Shown in pieces: positions 16,754-24,409 of a DNA stretch of 64,000 nt (position 1 is its first letter; each line of letters opens with the position of its first letter). The translations under genes were made by a program, and so were the position numbers. The notes beneath the pieces were generated by a model. That model saw nothing but the letters and a program-made list of their open reading frames with translations. It made no database searches and was not told the origin of the DNA. The DNA is from Bailinhaonella thermotolerans (GTDB lineage: Bacteria; Actinomycetota; Actinomycetes; Streptosporangiales; Streptosporangiaceae): positions 806,001 to 870,000 of the forward strand of contig NZ_QZEY01000002.1 of assembly GCF_003594875.1 (NCBI RefSeq), in the 5' to 3' direction.

Positions 16754-18889
16754 TCAGAGGCCGAGCATCTGGCAGGTCGCGGTGGAGGTCTTGGTCTTGT
16801 CGCTCTCGCTGGTCGCGGTGAGGCGGAGCTTGGCCGTACGGCTGCCGCCGTCGCCCCGGTGCGCGTGGACCGGGACGGTGACGTGCTTGCCGAAGGCCGC
16901 GGTGGCCAGCTCGTTCGGGAGCCAGACCTCCCAGCCCCGGCCCTCGATCGAGGCCGACAGGCGGTAGACGTCCTTGCCGACGTAGGCGCTCACGTCCTCG
17001 GGGTGGGAACCCCCGGGGGCGGCGGCGCGGCCGGTGTTGAGGAGCGGGAAGCGGCAGGTGGCCCAGCGCTTCGGGGTGGAGACGCCCGCCGCCGGGAGCA
17101 GCCGGACGCCGCGCGCCTGGGGACCCGCGCCGTCGAGGGAGCGGATCGCGACGGTGTAGGAGAGGACGCCCTGCTTGTCGCGCTTGAGGTCCAGGACGTA
17201 GAAGTGCAGGCGGTTGGCCTGGTCGACGTACTCGTACTCGCTGCCGGAGTTCGCGCCCGCGTGGAAGAGCGCGTCCGAGAGCTGCCGGTAGTCACCGAGG
17301 GTGATCTTGACCTCGGTGCCGTCCGGCCGGACGAAGTCGGTCATGCCGATGTCCTGCGGGTTCGCGTCGATCACCCACTCGAACGGCTCCGGCGGCGCCT
17401 CCACGTTCTTGGTCTTGGCCAGGAGCACGCCGGAGTCCGCGGTGAACGAGTCGGCGCCCATCCGGTCCACGACCTCGACCGTGTAGTTGTCGTACTTGCC
17501 GCCGTCGCAGTACGGGTCCGTCGCCGGCACGCACGCCGGGCTCTTGTCGCCGGTGGTCATCGCCACGTTGACGCCGGACAGGCCGTTCTCGCCGGGCCGC
17601 ACCGCGCGCGCGGTGACGTCGGCGACCACCAGCCCGGACTCGGCCAGCGCCTCGCGGGACAGCCGCAGCACGTTCTGCTCGTCCACCATCTTGAGCTGGA
17701 GCTTGTTGCGCAGCATGTGGTGCGCGCCCATGGACGAGCCCGCGGTGGGCGGGATGAGCCAGCGGCTGTGCGGGCCGCCGGGGCCGTTGAAGGTGCCGCG
17801 GCTCAGCATCTCCCACATGCCCGTGTAGTCGCGCCGGGGCGGCACCCCGAACGGGTTGTTGTAGTTGTCGCCGATGCCCAGGATGTGGCTCAGCTCGTGC
17901 GCGTACACGCTCTGCCCGGAGCTCTCGGCCTGGATCGACGACTCGCGCGTGGCGTTCGGCCAGATCGAGGAGCCCGACGCCCACGAGGTCCACTCGACGT
18001 ACCGCGTGCGCACCCAGTTCGGCAGGGCGGGGTCCGGCGGGCCCCAGGGGTCGGTCACGTCCTCCTTCTTCTCGAACTTGATCGGCCCGAACTCCTGCCA
18101 GGTGGACGACTCGTCCTGCCCGGCGCTGAGGAAGAAGATGAAGTCGAACTGCCTGGCGGTCTCCTCGCCGACCGCGGCCACCCAGGCGGCGCGGGCGTCG
18201 GCGCGGAAGTTCCTGGTGCACGTGTCGCCCGCCGGGCAGCCGGTCCCGGACTGGAACTCCATCGCGTACTCGTGGGACTTGCCGGGCATCTTGTACGGCC
18301 CGAAGCCCGTCAGGTCCACGCCGTACCGGCCGCCGGAGTCCTCCATCCACCACTCGTGGATCGTGTGGCCCCGGTTCAGCGGCTGGGGCTTGTTCAGGAA
18401 GTCCTGGTAGAACTGCGCGACCTGCTCACGCGGGATGTCGTGCGCCTCGACGCTCGGGTTGCCGAACACCGTGGACCCGGCGGGCTGCGTCACCACGAAC
18501 GACTGGTTCGGGTAGTCCACCAGCACCAGCGCGCCCTTGAAGTCGCGCACCGATCCGTTCCTGGCGGGGTCGGCCCAGTTCGTGCCCGGCACCTTCTTGT
18601 AGTCGGCCCAGGTCATGTGGTCGGGGTTCTTCCAGTTCTGCGGGTCGATCGGCGGCGGGGCCTCCGGCCGGGACAGCACCCCCGCCCGCGCCTCCGCACG
18701 CGCCGCGACCTGCTCACGCCCCGGCCCGTCGGTCTGCCAGGGCTGGGTCTTGGGCCAGTGGTCCGCGCGCCAGGGCGGCGGCGGCTCGGGTTCGGCCGAC
18801 GCGGGCGCCGCGGCCAGCCCGGCGGGCACCAGCGCCACCATCAGCGCGACCATCAATCTCCGGCGCAACCCGGACCTCACCTGGGACAT
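16754..18889 (-). CDS. Secreted M6 family metalloprotease (immune inhibitor A type)
   Basis: 711 aa. A signal peptide is clear: RRR then a hydrophobic stretch (LMVALMVALVPAGLAA) with cleavage near ASA-EPEP at 32-33. The catalytic zinc motif HELSHILGIGD is at residues 331-341 (HExxHxxGxxD, metzincin-like, typical of M6), and the Met-turn region may be GMWEML. The C-terminal ~150 residues, with VRLLPAAGVSTPKRWATCRFPLLNTG, look like a beta domain. It acts outside the cell, probably cleaving proteins in the medium. Divergent from the PucR regulator gene, whose control over it is possible but unproven. Confidence 0.9.
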   Translation of the reverse strand: MSQVRSGLRRRLMVALMVALVPAGLAAAPASAEPEPPPPWRADHWPKTQPWQTDGPGREQVAARAEARAGVLSRPEAPPPIDPQNWKNPDHMTWADYKKVPGTNWADPARNGSVRDFKGALVLVDYPNQSFVVTQPAGSTVFGNPSVEAHDIPREQVAQFYQDFLNKPQPLNRGHTIHEWWMEDSGGRYGVDLTGFGPYKMPGKSHEYAMEFQSGTGCPAGDTCTRNFRADARAAWVAAVGEETARQFDFIFFLSAGQDESSTWQEFGPIKFEKKEDVTDPWGPPDPALPNWVRTRYVEWTSWASGSSIWPNATRESSIQAESSGQSVYAHELSHILGIGDNYNNPFGVPPRRDYTGMWEMLSRGTFNGPGGPHSRWLIPPTAGSSMGAHHMLRNKLQLKMVDEQNVLRLSREALAESGLVVADVTARAVRPGENGLSGVNVAMTTGDKSPACVPATDPYCDGGKYDNYTVEVVDRMGADSFTADSGVLLAKTKNVEAPPEPFEWVIDANPQDIGMTDFVRPDGTEVKITLGDYRQLSDALFHAGANSGSEYEYVDQANRLHFYVLDLKRDKQGVLSYTVAIRSLDGAGPQARGVRLLPAAGVSTPKRWATCRFPLLNTGRAAAPGGSHPEDVSAYVGKDVYRLSASIEGRGWEVWLPNELATAAFGKHVTVPVHAHRGDGGSRTAKLRLTATSESDKTKTSTATCQMLGL

Positions 18890-18990
18890 GGCATCACCTC
18901 TCGCATCGGCCGCGGCGGCGGCCCCTGGCGCGGACGATAGGTAGCGCGGCGGCGGAGATCTTCGGTCACCTGCGGGAACCCGGACGCGGC

Positions 18991-19007
18991 CAATTCCTAT
19001 AAATGTT
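18991..19007 (+). promoter_or_regulatory. AT-rich patch, possible -10 of the PucR gene
   Basis: TATAAA at 18998-19003 sits in an AT-rich island unusual for this sequence, about 60 bases before the PucR start. No convincing -35 lies 17 bases upstream. It may serve either divergent gene. Confidence 0.25.
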
Positions 19008-19060
19008 GAAATCGGCAGGTCCTGGCCCCGAGCCGGGCCCGGGTGTGAAGATTGGTGACC

Positions 19061-20239
19061 ATGGCGGCCGGGTTACAGCGCATCGTGGACGATCTGGCGG
19101 TACGGCTGGGCCGCCCGGTCCTGGTCGAGGACCACCGCCAGCGGGTCGTGGCCTACAGCGAGCAGACCGGCCCGATGGACGAGATCCGGCGGAACTCCAT
19201 CCTGCGCCGCACCACCACGCCCGAGGTGCGCGAGCGGATGCGGGCGGCGGGCATCTTCGGCTCGGCCGACCCCGTGCGCGTGCCCCCCGCGCCGGAGCTG
19301 GGCCTGCTGCCGCGCGTCTGCGTGCCTGTGCACCACGGCGGGTCGCTGCTGGGCTTCCTGTGGTTCATCGACGCCGGGCCCGCCATGACCGACGAGAGCG
19401 TGGCCTGCGCGGCGGGCTCGGTGCGGCGCCTGGCGCTGGCGCTGCACCACGAGAGCCTGGCCGCCGGGCTGGCCTCCCAGCACGAGCTGGAGGCCGTGCG
19501 CGACCTGCTGCTCGCCGACGCCGGACGGGCCGCCGCCGCGTCCCGCGCCCTCATCGAGGCGGGCGGGTTCCCCCAGGCCGGGCCGGTGACGGCCGTCGTG
19601 GTCCGCCCGGTGATCCCGCCCGGCGGCGAACCCGACGAGGAGCTGCGCACCGGGGTCGAGGAGGCGCTGCTCGCCGCCCGGCGCGGCGTCGGCGGGGCCC
19701 TGCACCTGGTCCGGTACGACCACGGCGTGCTGCTGGTGTCGGACCGCGCCGACCGCGCCCGCGACCTCCTGGCCGCGGCGGGCTCAGGCCGTACCGTGAT
19801 CGGGGCCGGGGAGCCCCGGGCCGCGCTGGCCTCGGCGGCCGCGTCGTACGCCGAGGCGCTCCAGGCGGCCGAGATCGCCGCGCGCGTGCCCGCGCTGGGG
19901 CCGGCCGCCGAGTGGGCCCGCCTCGGCGTCTACCGCCTGCTGGCCGCCCTTCCCGCCACGTCCCCCGGCGACGGCCGCCTCCACCCGGGCCTGGCCCGAC
20001 TGCTCGCCGACGAGTCCTCCGCCCCGCTCCTGGAGACCCTGGAGGTCTACCTCGACCTGGCCGGCAACGCCCACGCGACCGCCCGCCGCCTGGCCCTGCA
20101 CCGCACGTCCCTCTACTACCGGCTGCGCCGCGTCGAGGAACTCGCCGACACCGACCTGAAGAACGGCGACGAGCGCCTCGCCCTCCACCTCGGCCTCAAG
20201 CTCGCCCGTCTCTCCGGCGCGTACCCGGCCCTCCGCTGA
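19061..20239 (+). CDS. PucR/CdaR family transcriptional regulator
   Basis: 392 aa from ATG 19061; a GTG at 19055 and TTG at 19052 in the same frame are alternatives, and no strong ribosome site separates them. Residues ~5-130 form a GAF-like sensory domain (LGLLPRVCVPVHHGGSLLGFL). The C-terminal ~60 residues are the PucR HTH_30 domain, with LLETLEVYLDLAGNAHATARR and LHRTSLYYRLRRVEEL, the hallmark of this family. PucR-type proteins in actinomycetes activate purine, proline or amine catabolism or development; the target here is unknown. Divergent from the M6 protease gene, convergent with a small gene. Confidence 0.88.
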   Translation: MAAGLQRIVDDLAVRLGRPVLVEDHRQRVVAYSEQTGPMDEIRRNSILRRTTTPEVRERMRAAGIFGSADPVRVPPAPELGLLPRVCVPVHHGGSLLGFLWFIDAGPAMTDESVACAAGSVRRLALALHHESLAAGLASQHELEAVRDLLLADAGRAAAASRALIEAGGFPQAGPVTAVVVRPVIPPGGEPDEELRTGVEEALLAARRGVGGALHLVRYDHGVLLVSDRADRARDLLAAAGSGRTVIGAGEPRAALASAAASYAEALQAAEIAARVPALGPAAEWARLGVYRLLAALPATSPGDGRLHPGLARLLADESSAPLLETLEVYLDLAGNAHATARRLALHRTSLYYRLRRVEELADTDLKNGDERLALHLGLKLARLSGAYPALR

Positions 20240-20322
20240 CCCGGCGGGCCGTGGGACTCGTGACCCGCCGCGCCCGCCTTCCGCCCGGTACGGCCTGAGC
20301 CCGCCTCCGGGCAGGCGCGTAC

Positions 20323-20349
20323 GGCACGGCGGCGCGGGCCCGCCGTGCC
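20323..20349. terminator. Shared terminator of the PucR gene and the small Pro/Arg-rich gene
   Basis: A perfect 10-bp stem GGCACGGCGG/CCGCCGTGCC (20323-20332 with 20340-20349) around a 7-base loop lies between convergent stop codons. Confidence 0.6.
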
Positions 20350-20366
20350 GGGGGAACGGGCCTGTC

Positions 20367-20618
20367 TCAGGCCCGCTCGTCCGGCCGGGTCTCCGTCATC
20401 TCGCGGGCGGACGGCCTCATCCGGTCCCGCGCGACCACCGGGGGCTCCGGCTCCGGCAGCCGCTGGGCGCTCCCCGGCGGCGCCGGCTTCGGCCGCCGCG
20501 GCTCCCGCACCCCGCCGGGCGGCGGCCCGTCGTCGTCCCGGGGATCCCAGTCCCGGCCCCCGGCGGGCACCGGCTCGCGCCGCCGTACCAACCGTTTCAG
20601 CCACTCGATCAGGCTCAT
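20367..20618 (-). CDS. Small Pro/Arg-rich protein, function unknown
   Basis: 83 aa from an ATG with GGAG directly upstream (short spacing). It begins with a short amphipathic helix, MSLIEWLKRLVRRREP, which could attach to membrane or protein, then turns into a charged, proline-rich and probably disordered tail. There is no known domain. Codon use (strong GC in third position) fits a real gene, and a terminator hairpin follows it. It lies between the PucR gene and a tRNA. Confidence 0.5.
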   Translation of the reverse strand: MSLIEWLKRLVRRREPVPAGGRDWDPRDDDGPPPGGVREPRRPKPAPPGSAQRLPEPEPPVVARDRMRPSAREMTETRPDERA

Positions 20619-20688
20619 ACTCCGAGTCTGCGTCCCGCCGATGTCATCCGCGCCCCCGGAGTGGGCTAATATTCATGAGCAAGTTCGC

Positions 20689-20761
20689 GGGGCTATGGCG
20701 CAGTTGGTAGCGCGCCTCCATGGCATGGAGGAGGTCTGGGGTTCGAATCCCCATAGCTCCA
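20689..20761 (+). tRNA. tRNA-Ala (anticodon GGC), copy 1
   Basis: A full cloverleaf fits: acceptor GGGGCTA with TAGCTCC, D arm GCGC...GCGC, anticodon stem CCTCC/GGAGG around loop ATGGCAT with anticodon GGC, and T arm TGGGG-TTCGAAT-CCCCA. The discriminator is A and CCA is not encoded. The sequence is identical base for base to the copy at 31797-31869 on the other strand. Confidence 0.97.
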
Positions 20762-20772
20762 CAACCCCGAAG

Positions 20773-20796
20773 ACGCCCCTCCGGCCGGAGGGGCGT
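20773..20796. terminator. Terminator after tRNA-Ala copy 1
   Basis: A perfect 24-base palindrome (12-bp arms, 20773-20784 and 20785-20796) begins 12 bases after the tRNA and runs into TTTCG. Confidence 0.75.
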
Positions 20797-20825
20797 TTCG
20801 CGTTCCCCCACTTCCCGTTCCCGTC

Positions 20826-21386
20826 TCAGGGCTCGTCCCGCCGCCCGGCGGTGCCGTGTTCGTGCAGGTGGAGCAGGGTGTAGGCGGCCAGGGTCCCGGC
20901 GTCGGTGATCTCGGCGGCGCGGATCATGCGCTCGAACTCGCGCCGGGGGACGAACGCCTGCCGCATGTCGCGCTCGGTGTCCTCCCGGTCCGGCTCACCG
21001 TGTTCCAGGCCCATCGCGAGGAAGACGTGGAAGCCCTGGCCGGTGACGCCGTGGGCCCCGTGCAGGTAGCCGATCCGGGTCAGCGACGCCGCGCGCAGTC
21101 CCGTCTCCTCGGCCAGCTCCGCCCGGGCCAGGTCCTCGGGCGTCCCGGTCCGCCCGGCGGGGAAGCTCCCCTGGGGGAAGCTCCAGGTCCGGCGGCCGAT
21201 CGGGTACCGGTACTCCTCCACCAGGTGGAACCCGCCGTCCTCGGCCGGGATCACCAGGGCGAAGTCGGGCTTGTCCACCACCCCGTACAGGCCGCGCGAC
21301 CCGTCGGGGCGTTCGAACCGGTCCTCCCGGACCGTCATCCAGGGGTTCTCGTAGACGGTCCGGGAGGACACTCTCCTGATGTTCAA
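20826..21386 (-). CDS. NUDIX hydrolase (ADP-ribose pyrophosphatase-like)
   Basis: 186 aa. The NUDIX box is GSFPAGRTGTPEDLARAELAEETGL; the canonical REUXEEXGU reads AELAEETGL, so the box Arg is Ala while the metal-binding Glu residues stay. The preceding beta sandwich (VVDKPDFALVIPAEDGGFHLVEEYRYPIGRRTW) resembles ADP-sugar pyrophosphatases, which cleave ADP-ribose to AMP and ribose-5-phosphate. The ATG at 21386 follows GGAGAGGAGGGCC. It is a single gene just inside copy 1 of the tRNA pair and points towards it. The substrate is uncertain. Confidence 0.85.
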   Translation of the reverse strand: MNIRRVSSRTVYENPWMTVREDRFERPDGSRGLYGVVDKPDFALVIPAEDGGFHLVEEYRYPIGRRTWSFPQGSFPAGRTGTPEDLARAELAEETGLRAASLTRIGYLHGAHGVTGQGFHVFLAMGLEHGEPDREDTERDMRQAFVPRREFERMIRAAEITDAGTLAAYTLLHLHEHGTAGRRDEP

Positions 21387-21519
21387 CGTGGCCCTCCTCT
21401 CCGTCCGGTGATCGTACGGGGCCGTACGGCGGGCGCGGGAGGCGGGCCGCGTCAGGCGGACGTGGCCGGGGAGGTGGCCGCGGTGAGGCGGTCAGGGTGG
21501 GGTGGTCAGGGTGAGGCGG

Positions 21520-22230
21520 TCAGGAGGTGGTCAGGGTGAGGCCGTAGCGGGAGAGGATGGAGCCGATCGGGATGTAGTAGGAGACTCCGCCGGTGGCGCA
21601 GTTCCCGGTCCAGTGGATGAGGACGCCCTGGGCCTGGCCGCCGGAGACGAGCGGGGCGCCGAGTTCGCCGGGCTCGGCGCAGATGGTCGTGCGGATCAGG
21701 TTCCGCAGGGTGGTCCCGTCGGGGAACGTGACGACCGCGCCGCGGCTCTGGATGGTGCCGCAGTGCCAGCCCGTGGTGGAGCCGGACTTGCAGGCGGACG
21801 CGCCGACCGGGGCGGGGGCGGCCCCGCGGACGGCGGCCAGGGAGCCGTCGTGCCGGTTCACGACGCCGCGCGGGACCCAGGAGGAGTTGACGGCCACGTG
21901 GGCGCCGCCGTCGCCGGGCCAGGACGACGCGCGGAAGACGCCCTGGGCGACGCGGTTGTACCCGGAGGTCGCGTCCCCCGCCCTGCCGCAGGGGCTCGCG
22001 GTGACGTATCCGCCGCTCACCGCGAACCCGACGACGCAGCGGGCGGAGGAGCCGATGTAGTAGGTGTCGCCGCCCCGGACGTCGTAGACGGCGGCGGCCC
22101 CGGGCGCGGGCGGGCCGCCGGGGGCGGAGGGCGCCGCGGCGGCGGGCGCGTGAGGGGCCGCCACGGCGGCGGGCGCGAGGAGGATGGCCGCCCCGAGCAG
22201 GGCGGCGATCGCGAGGATTCCGCGGATCAT
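21520..22230 (-). CDS. Secreted streptogrisin-fold protein lacking the catalytic triad (second of a tandem pair)
   Basis: 236 aa from ATG 22230 (AGGAG five bases upstream). Signal peptide residues 1-25, short Ala/Pro linker, then an S1 (streptogrisin/alpha-lytic type) domain from ~48. The fold is well kept: VYDVRGGDTYYI, VGASACKSGSTTGWHCGTIQ, ICAEPG, and six Cys in three expected pairs. However the His position (family TAGHC) reads TASPC with Pro80, the Asp position reads Gly108, and the Ser position (family GDSGGP) reads GELGAP with Leu190. There is no long N-terminal pro-region. It cannot be a serine protease; a binding, inhibitor or decoy role is inference. It follows its paralogue by 25 bases. 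Confidence 0.9.
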   Translation of the reverse strand: MIRGILAIAALLGAAILLAPAAVAAPHAPAAAAPSAPGGPPAPGAAAVYDVRGGDTYYIGSSARCVVGFAVSGGYVTASPCGRAGDATSGYNRVAQGVFRASSWPGDGGAHVAVNSSWVPRGVVNRHDGSLAAVRGAAPAPVGASACKSGSTTGWHCGTIQSRGAVVTFPDGTTLRNLIRTTICAEPGELGAPLVSGGQAQGVLIHWTGNCATGGVSYYIPIGSILSRYGLTLTTS

Positions 22231-22255
22231 GCGCACTCCTGGTGGTCGGTACGGC

Positions 22256-22960
22256 TCAGCGGGAGGTGATCAGGCCGACGCCGTGGCGGGCGAGGATCTC
22301 GGGGATCGGCAGGTAGAAGGAGGTGCCCCCGGAGGAGCAGTTGCCGCTGGCGGCGATGAGGATGCCCTGGGCCTGGTCGCCGGCGATGAGCGGCGAGCCG
22401 ATCTCGCCGGGCTCGGCGCAGATGTTGGTGCGGATCAGGCCGTACAGGGTGCCCTGGGGGAAGGTGACGGTGACGTTGCGGGCCTGGATGACGCCGCAGT
22501 GCCAGCCGGTGACCGGGCCGGACCGGCAGGCGGCCGAGCCGACGGGCGCGGGGGTGCCGCCGCGGACCGGCGCGGTGGTGCCGTCGTGCCGGTTGACGAC
22601 GCCGCGCGGGATCCAGGAGGAGTTGACGGCGACGTACGCGCTGCCGGGGTTCGGCCAGGACGAGGAGCGGAAGACGCCCTGCGCGACGCGGTTGTGCCCC
22701 TGGGTCACGTCGCCCGCGCGGCCGCACGCCCCGGCGGTGACGTACCCGCCGGTCACCGAGAACCCGATGACGCAGCGGCCGGTGGTGTTGACGAAGAACT
22801 GGTCGCCGCCCCGGACGTCGTAGACGGCGGAGGGCGCCGCCGCGCCGGACGGGTGCGGGGCCGCCGCGCCGGAGGTGTGGAGGGTCGTCGCGCCGGCGCC
22901 GGGGGACATGAGGGTGGCCGCCCCCAGCAGGACGGCGATCACAAGGAGCCTGCGGATCAT
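22256..22960 (-). CDS. Secreted streptogrisin-fold protein lacking the catalytic triad (first of a tandem pair)
   Basis: 234 aa from ATG 22960, with GGGAG five bases upstream. Signal peptide residues ~1-25, linker to ~44, then an S1 streptogrisin-like domain: VYDVRGGDQFFV, RCVIGFSVTGGYVTAG, PRGVVNRHDG, CRSGPVTGWHCGVIQA, NICAEPG. Triad positions are changed: Ala78 for His, Gly106 for Asp, Ile187 for Ser (CAEPGEIGSP). Cys63-79, 145-155 and 181-208 keep the three disulfides. It is about 60 % identical by eye to the downstream paralogue, with the same three sites lost but to different residues, which suggests relaxed but shared non-catalytic function. No pro-region is present. Confidence 0.9.
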   Translation of the reverse strand: MIRRLLVIAVLLGAATLMSPGAGATTLHTSGAAAPHPSGAAAPSAVYDVRGGDQFFVNTTGRCVIGFSVTGGYVTAGACGRAGDVTQGHNRVAQGVFRSSSWPNPGSAYVAVNSSWIPRGVVNRHDGTTAPVRGGTPAPVGSAACRSGPVTGWHCGVIQARNVTVTFPQGTLYGLIRTNICAEPGEIGSPLIAGDQAQGILIAASGNCSSGGTSFYLPIPEILARHGVGLITSR

Positions 22961-23037
22961 TCGCACTCCCGGAGATCAGGGGATTTCCCCCTATCTAAGC
23001 CCCGGAACGGCGGGCCGCCTATGGCCCGGGACCGGGT

Positions 23038-23586
23038 TCAGGGGAGGAGGCGGGACAGGTGGTGCCGCAGGATCTCCCGCTGGCGCGCCGGGGGGAAGCG
23101 GCCGGGGTCGGCGGCGGCGAGGGTGGCCACGCCGTCGGTGAGGCTGACCAGGGTCTGGGCCTCCAGGGACGCGTCCAGGGCGGGGTTCAGCTCGGCGATG
23201 AGGGACGCGATCCGGTCCTGCCAGGCCCGGTTGCGGTCCACGTGGTCGGGGGCGAGGTCCGGGTCGTGGAGGGCCGCGACCAGGAAGTTGAGCCACACGC
23301 GCGTCTCGGCCCGGCGTTCCGCGTCCAGGGGAAGACTCTCCTCCAGCACGTCCGCGAGGCCGTCGCGGGCGCGCACCCGGGCGTCCATGCGCTCGTGCAT
23401 CCGGGCGCGGGCGAAGGCCAGCATCTCCCGCTTGCCGGCGAAGTAGTGGGTGACCATCCCGGTCGTGCACCCGGCCGCCTCGGCGACCGCGCGCATGGTC
23501 AGACCGGCGAAGCCCGCCCGGTCCATCACCTCCCACACCGCCTGGCTCACCCGGCGCCGCCGTTCCTCCGTGTCCACGATCCGCAC
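23038..23586 (-). CDS. TetR family transcriptional regulator, repressor candidate for lysE
   Basis: 182 aa from GTG 23586, with AGGCGG about 6 bases upstream. The HTH is GLTMRAVAEAAGCTTGMVTHYFAGKREML (residues ~33-60), the classical TetR signature; the C-terminal domain (VWLNFLVAALHDPDLAPDH) resembles TetR_C_6/BetI-like. It is divergent from the LysE transporter gene, and a 29-bp inverted repeat lies between them, so it very probably represses both genes. The ligand is unknown and is likely the exported amino acid or an analogue. Confidence 0.88.
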   Translation of the reverse strand: MRIVDTEERRRRVSQAVWEVMDRAGFAGLTMRAVAEAAGCTTGMVTHYFAGKREMLAFARARMHERMDARVRARDGLADVLEESLPLDAERRAETRVWLNFLVAALHDPDLAPDHVDRNRAWQDRIASLIAELNPALDASLEAQTLVSLTDGVATLAAADPGRFPPARQREILRHHLSRLLP

Positions 23587-23602
23587 GAAACACCGCCTTA
23601 AC

Positions 23603-23631
23603 ATAACAACTGTTACCGTAACGCCTGTTAT
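23603..23631. promoter_or_regulatory. Palindromic operator between tetR-type gene and lysE
   Basis: An imperfect 29-base palindrome centred at 23617 runs from ATAACA (23603) to TGTTAT (23631), with an inner GTTAC-C-GTAAC; 11 of 14 pairs match. Its right end contains AT of the lysE ATG start, so a bound repressor would cover the translation start. Confidence 0.7.
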
Positions 23632-24235
23632 GGAAATACTACTCTCCTCGGCGGTCTTCGGGATCGCGTACTGTCTTCCCCCCGGTCCGGTGAACACCGA
23701 GGCGCTGCGCCTGGGTGTCCAGCACGGTCCCCGGCACGCCTGGAACCTCCTGGTCGGCTCCCTCGCCGGCGACGCCCTGTGGGCCGCGGTGGCGCTCACC
23801 GCGGGCTCCCTGCTCGCGTCCTCGGTCCCGCTGCGGATCGTCCTGGGCGTGACCGGCGTGGCGTTCCTGGCCGTCATGGCCTTCTCCGCGGGCCGCGCCG
23901 CCCTGCGCCCGGCCCCCGCCGCCGCGCTCGGCGTCCCGCCCTCCCGGGCACTGCGCACGGGCGCGGTCCTGTCCGTTGCGACCCCGCTGGCGCTCCCGTT
24001 CTGGCTGGGCGTGTCCGCGCAGCTCCCGGCCGCCGACCCCGTCCGCTCCGCCGTCTTCTTCGCCGGCTTCCTGGCCGGCGCCGTGGCGTACAGCGCGCTC
24101 TGGACCCTGCTCACCACCGCCGGCGCGCGCCTGCGATCCCCCGGCCTGCTGCGCGCGATCAACGTGACCGCCTCCGCCGCGCTGTCCTACTTCGCCGTCC
24201 GCCTCACCCTCGACACGTGGTCCCTGGTCGCCTGA
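23630..24235 (+). CDS. LysE family amino-acid exporter
   Basis: 201 aa, about six membrane segments. The N-terminal motif GIAYCLPPGPVNTEALRLGVQHG matches the LysE/RhtB family (normally PGP followed by a polar helix). Further hydrophobic segments lie at about 38-62, 66-87, 110-132, 140-163 and 178-196. It probably exports an amino acid or related small molecule. The ATG at 23630 has no ribosome site and lies inside the TetR operator, so the message may be leaderless. The gene ends before a 38-base perfect palindrome. Regulation by the divergent TetR protein is likely. Confidence 0.85.
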   Translation: MEILLSSAVFGIAYCLPPGPVNTEALRLGVQHGPRHAWNLLVGSLAGDALWAAVALTAGSLLASSVPLRIVLGVTGVAFLAVMAFSAGRAALRPAPAAALGVPPSRALRTGAVLSVATPLALPFWLGVSAQLPAADPVRSAVFFAGFLAGAVAYSALWTLLTTAGARLRSPGLLRAINVTASAALSYFAVRLTLDTWSLVA

Positions 24236-24245
24236 CCCGCGCCCG

Positions 24246-24283
24246 GCGCCGCCCGCCCCGCCGTACGGCGGGGCGGGCGGCGC
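24246..24283. terminator. Terminator downstream of lysE (38-base perfect palindrome)
   Basis: Two perfect 19-base arms meet at CCGTACGG (24261-24268), 11 bases after the lysE stop. It is the longest perfect palindrome in the window and is built around the CCGTACGG octamer. Confidence 0.7.
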
Positions 24284-24369
24284 GGGTCGGGGGCGCACGG
24301 CGGCGGTCCCGGGGCGCGGGGGGATGGTGTGGCTCTAGGCGTGTTCGGGGGGTCCGCGTAAGAATGCGG

Positions 24370-24375
24370 GGGTAT
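24370..24375 (+). promoter_or_regulatory. Possible SigB-type -10 (GGGTAT) of the LuxR gene
   Basis: GGGTAT at 24370-24375 is the ideal SigB/F-type -10, with GGGT 16 bases upstream matching the loose GNNT -35. It lies 35 bases before the GTG start. GC-rich sequence makes chance matches likely. Confidence 0.25.
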
Positions 24376-24409
24376 CGCCGGGACGGCCCGATCCTGGAGG
24401 GAGACGACC

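Noticed and set aside
21520-22960. Active streptogrisin-type proteases, or pseudogenes
   Set aside because: All three triad residues are replaced, so they are not active serine proteases; both frames are intact with signal peptides and ribosome sites, so they are not broken genes.
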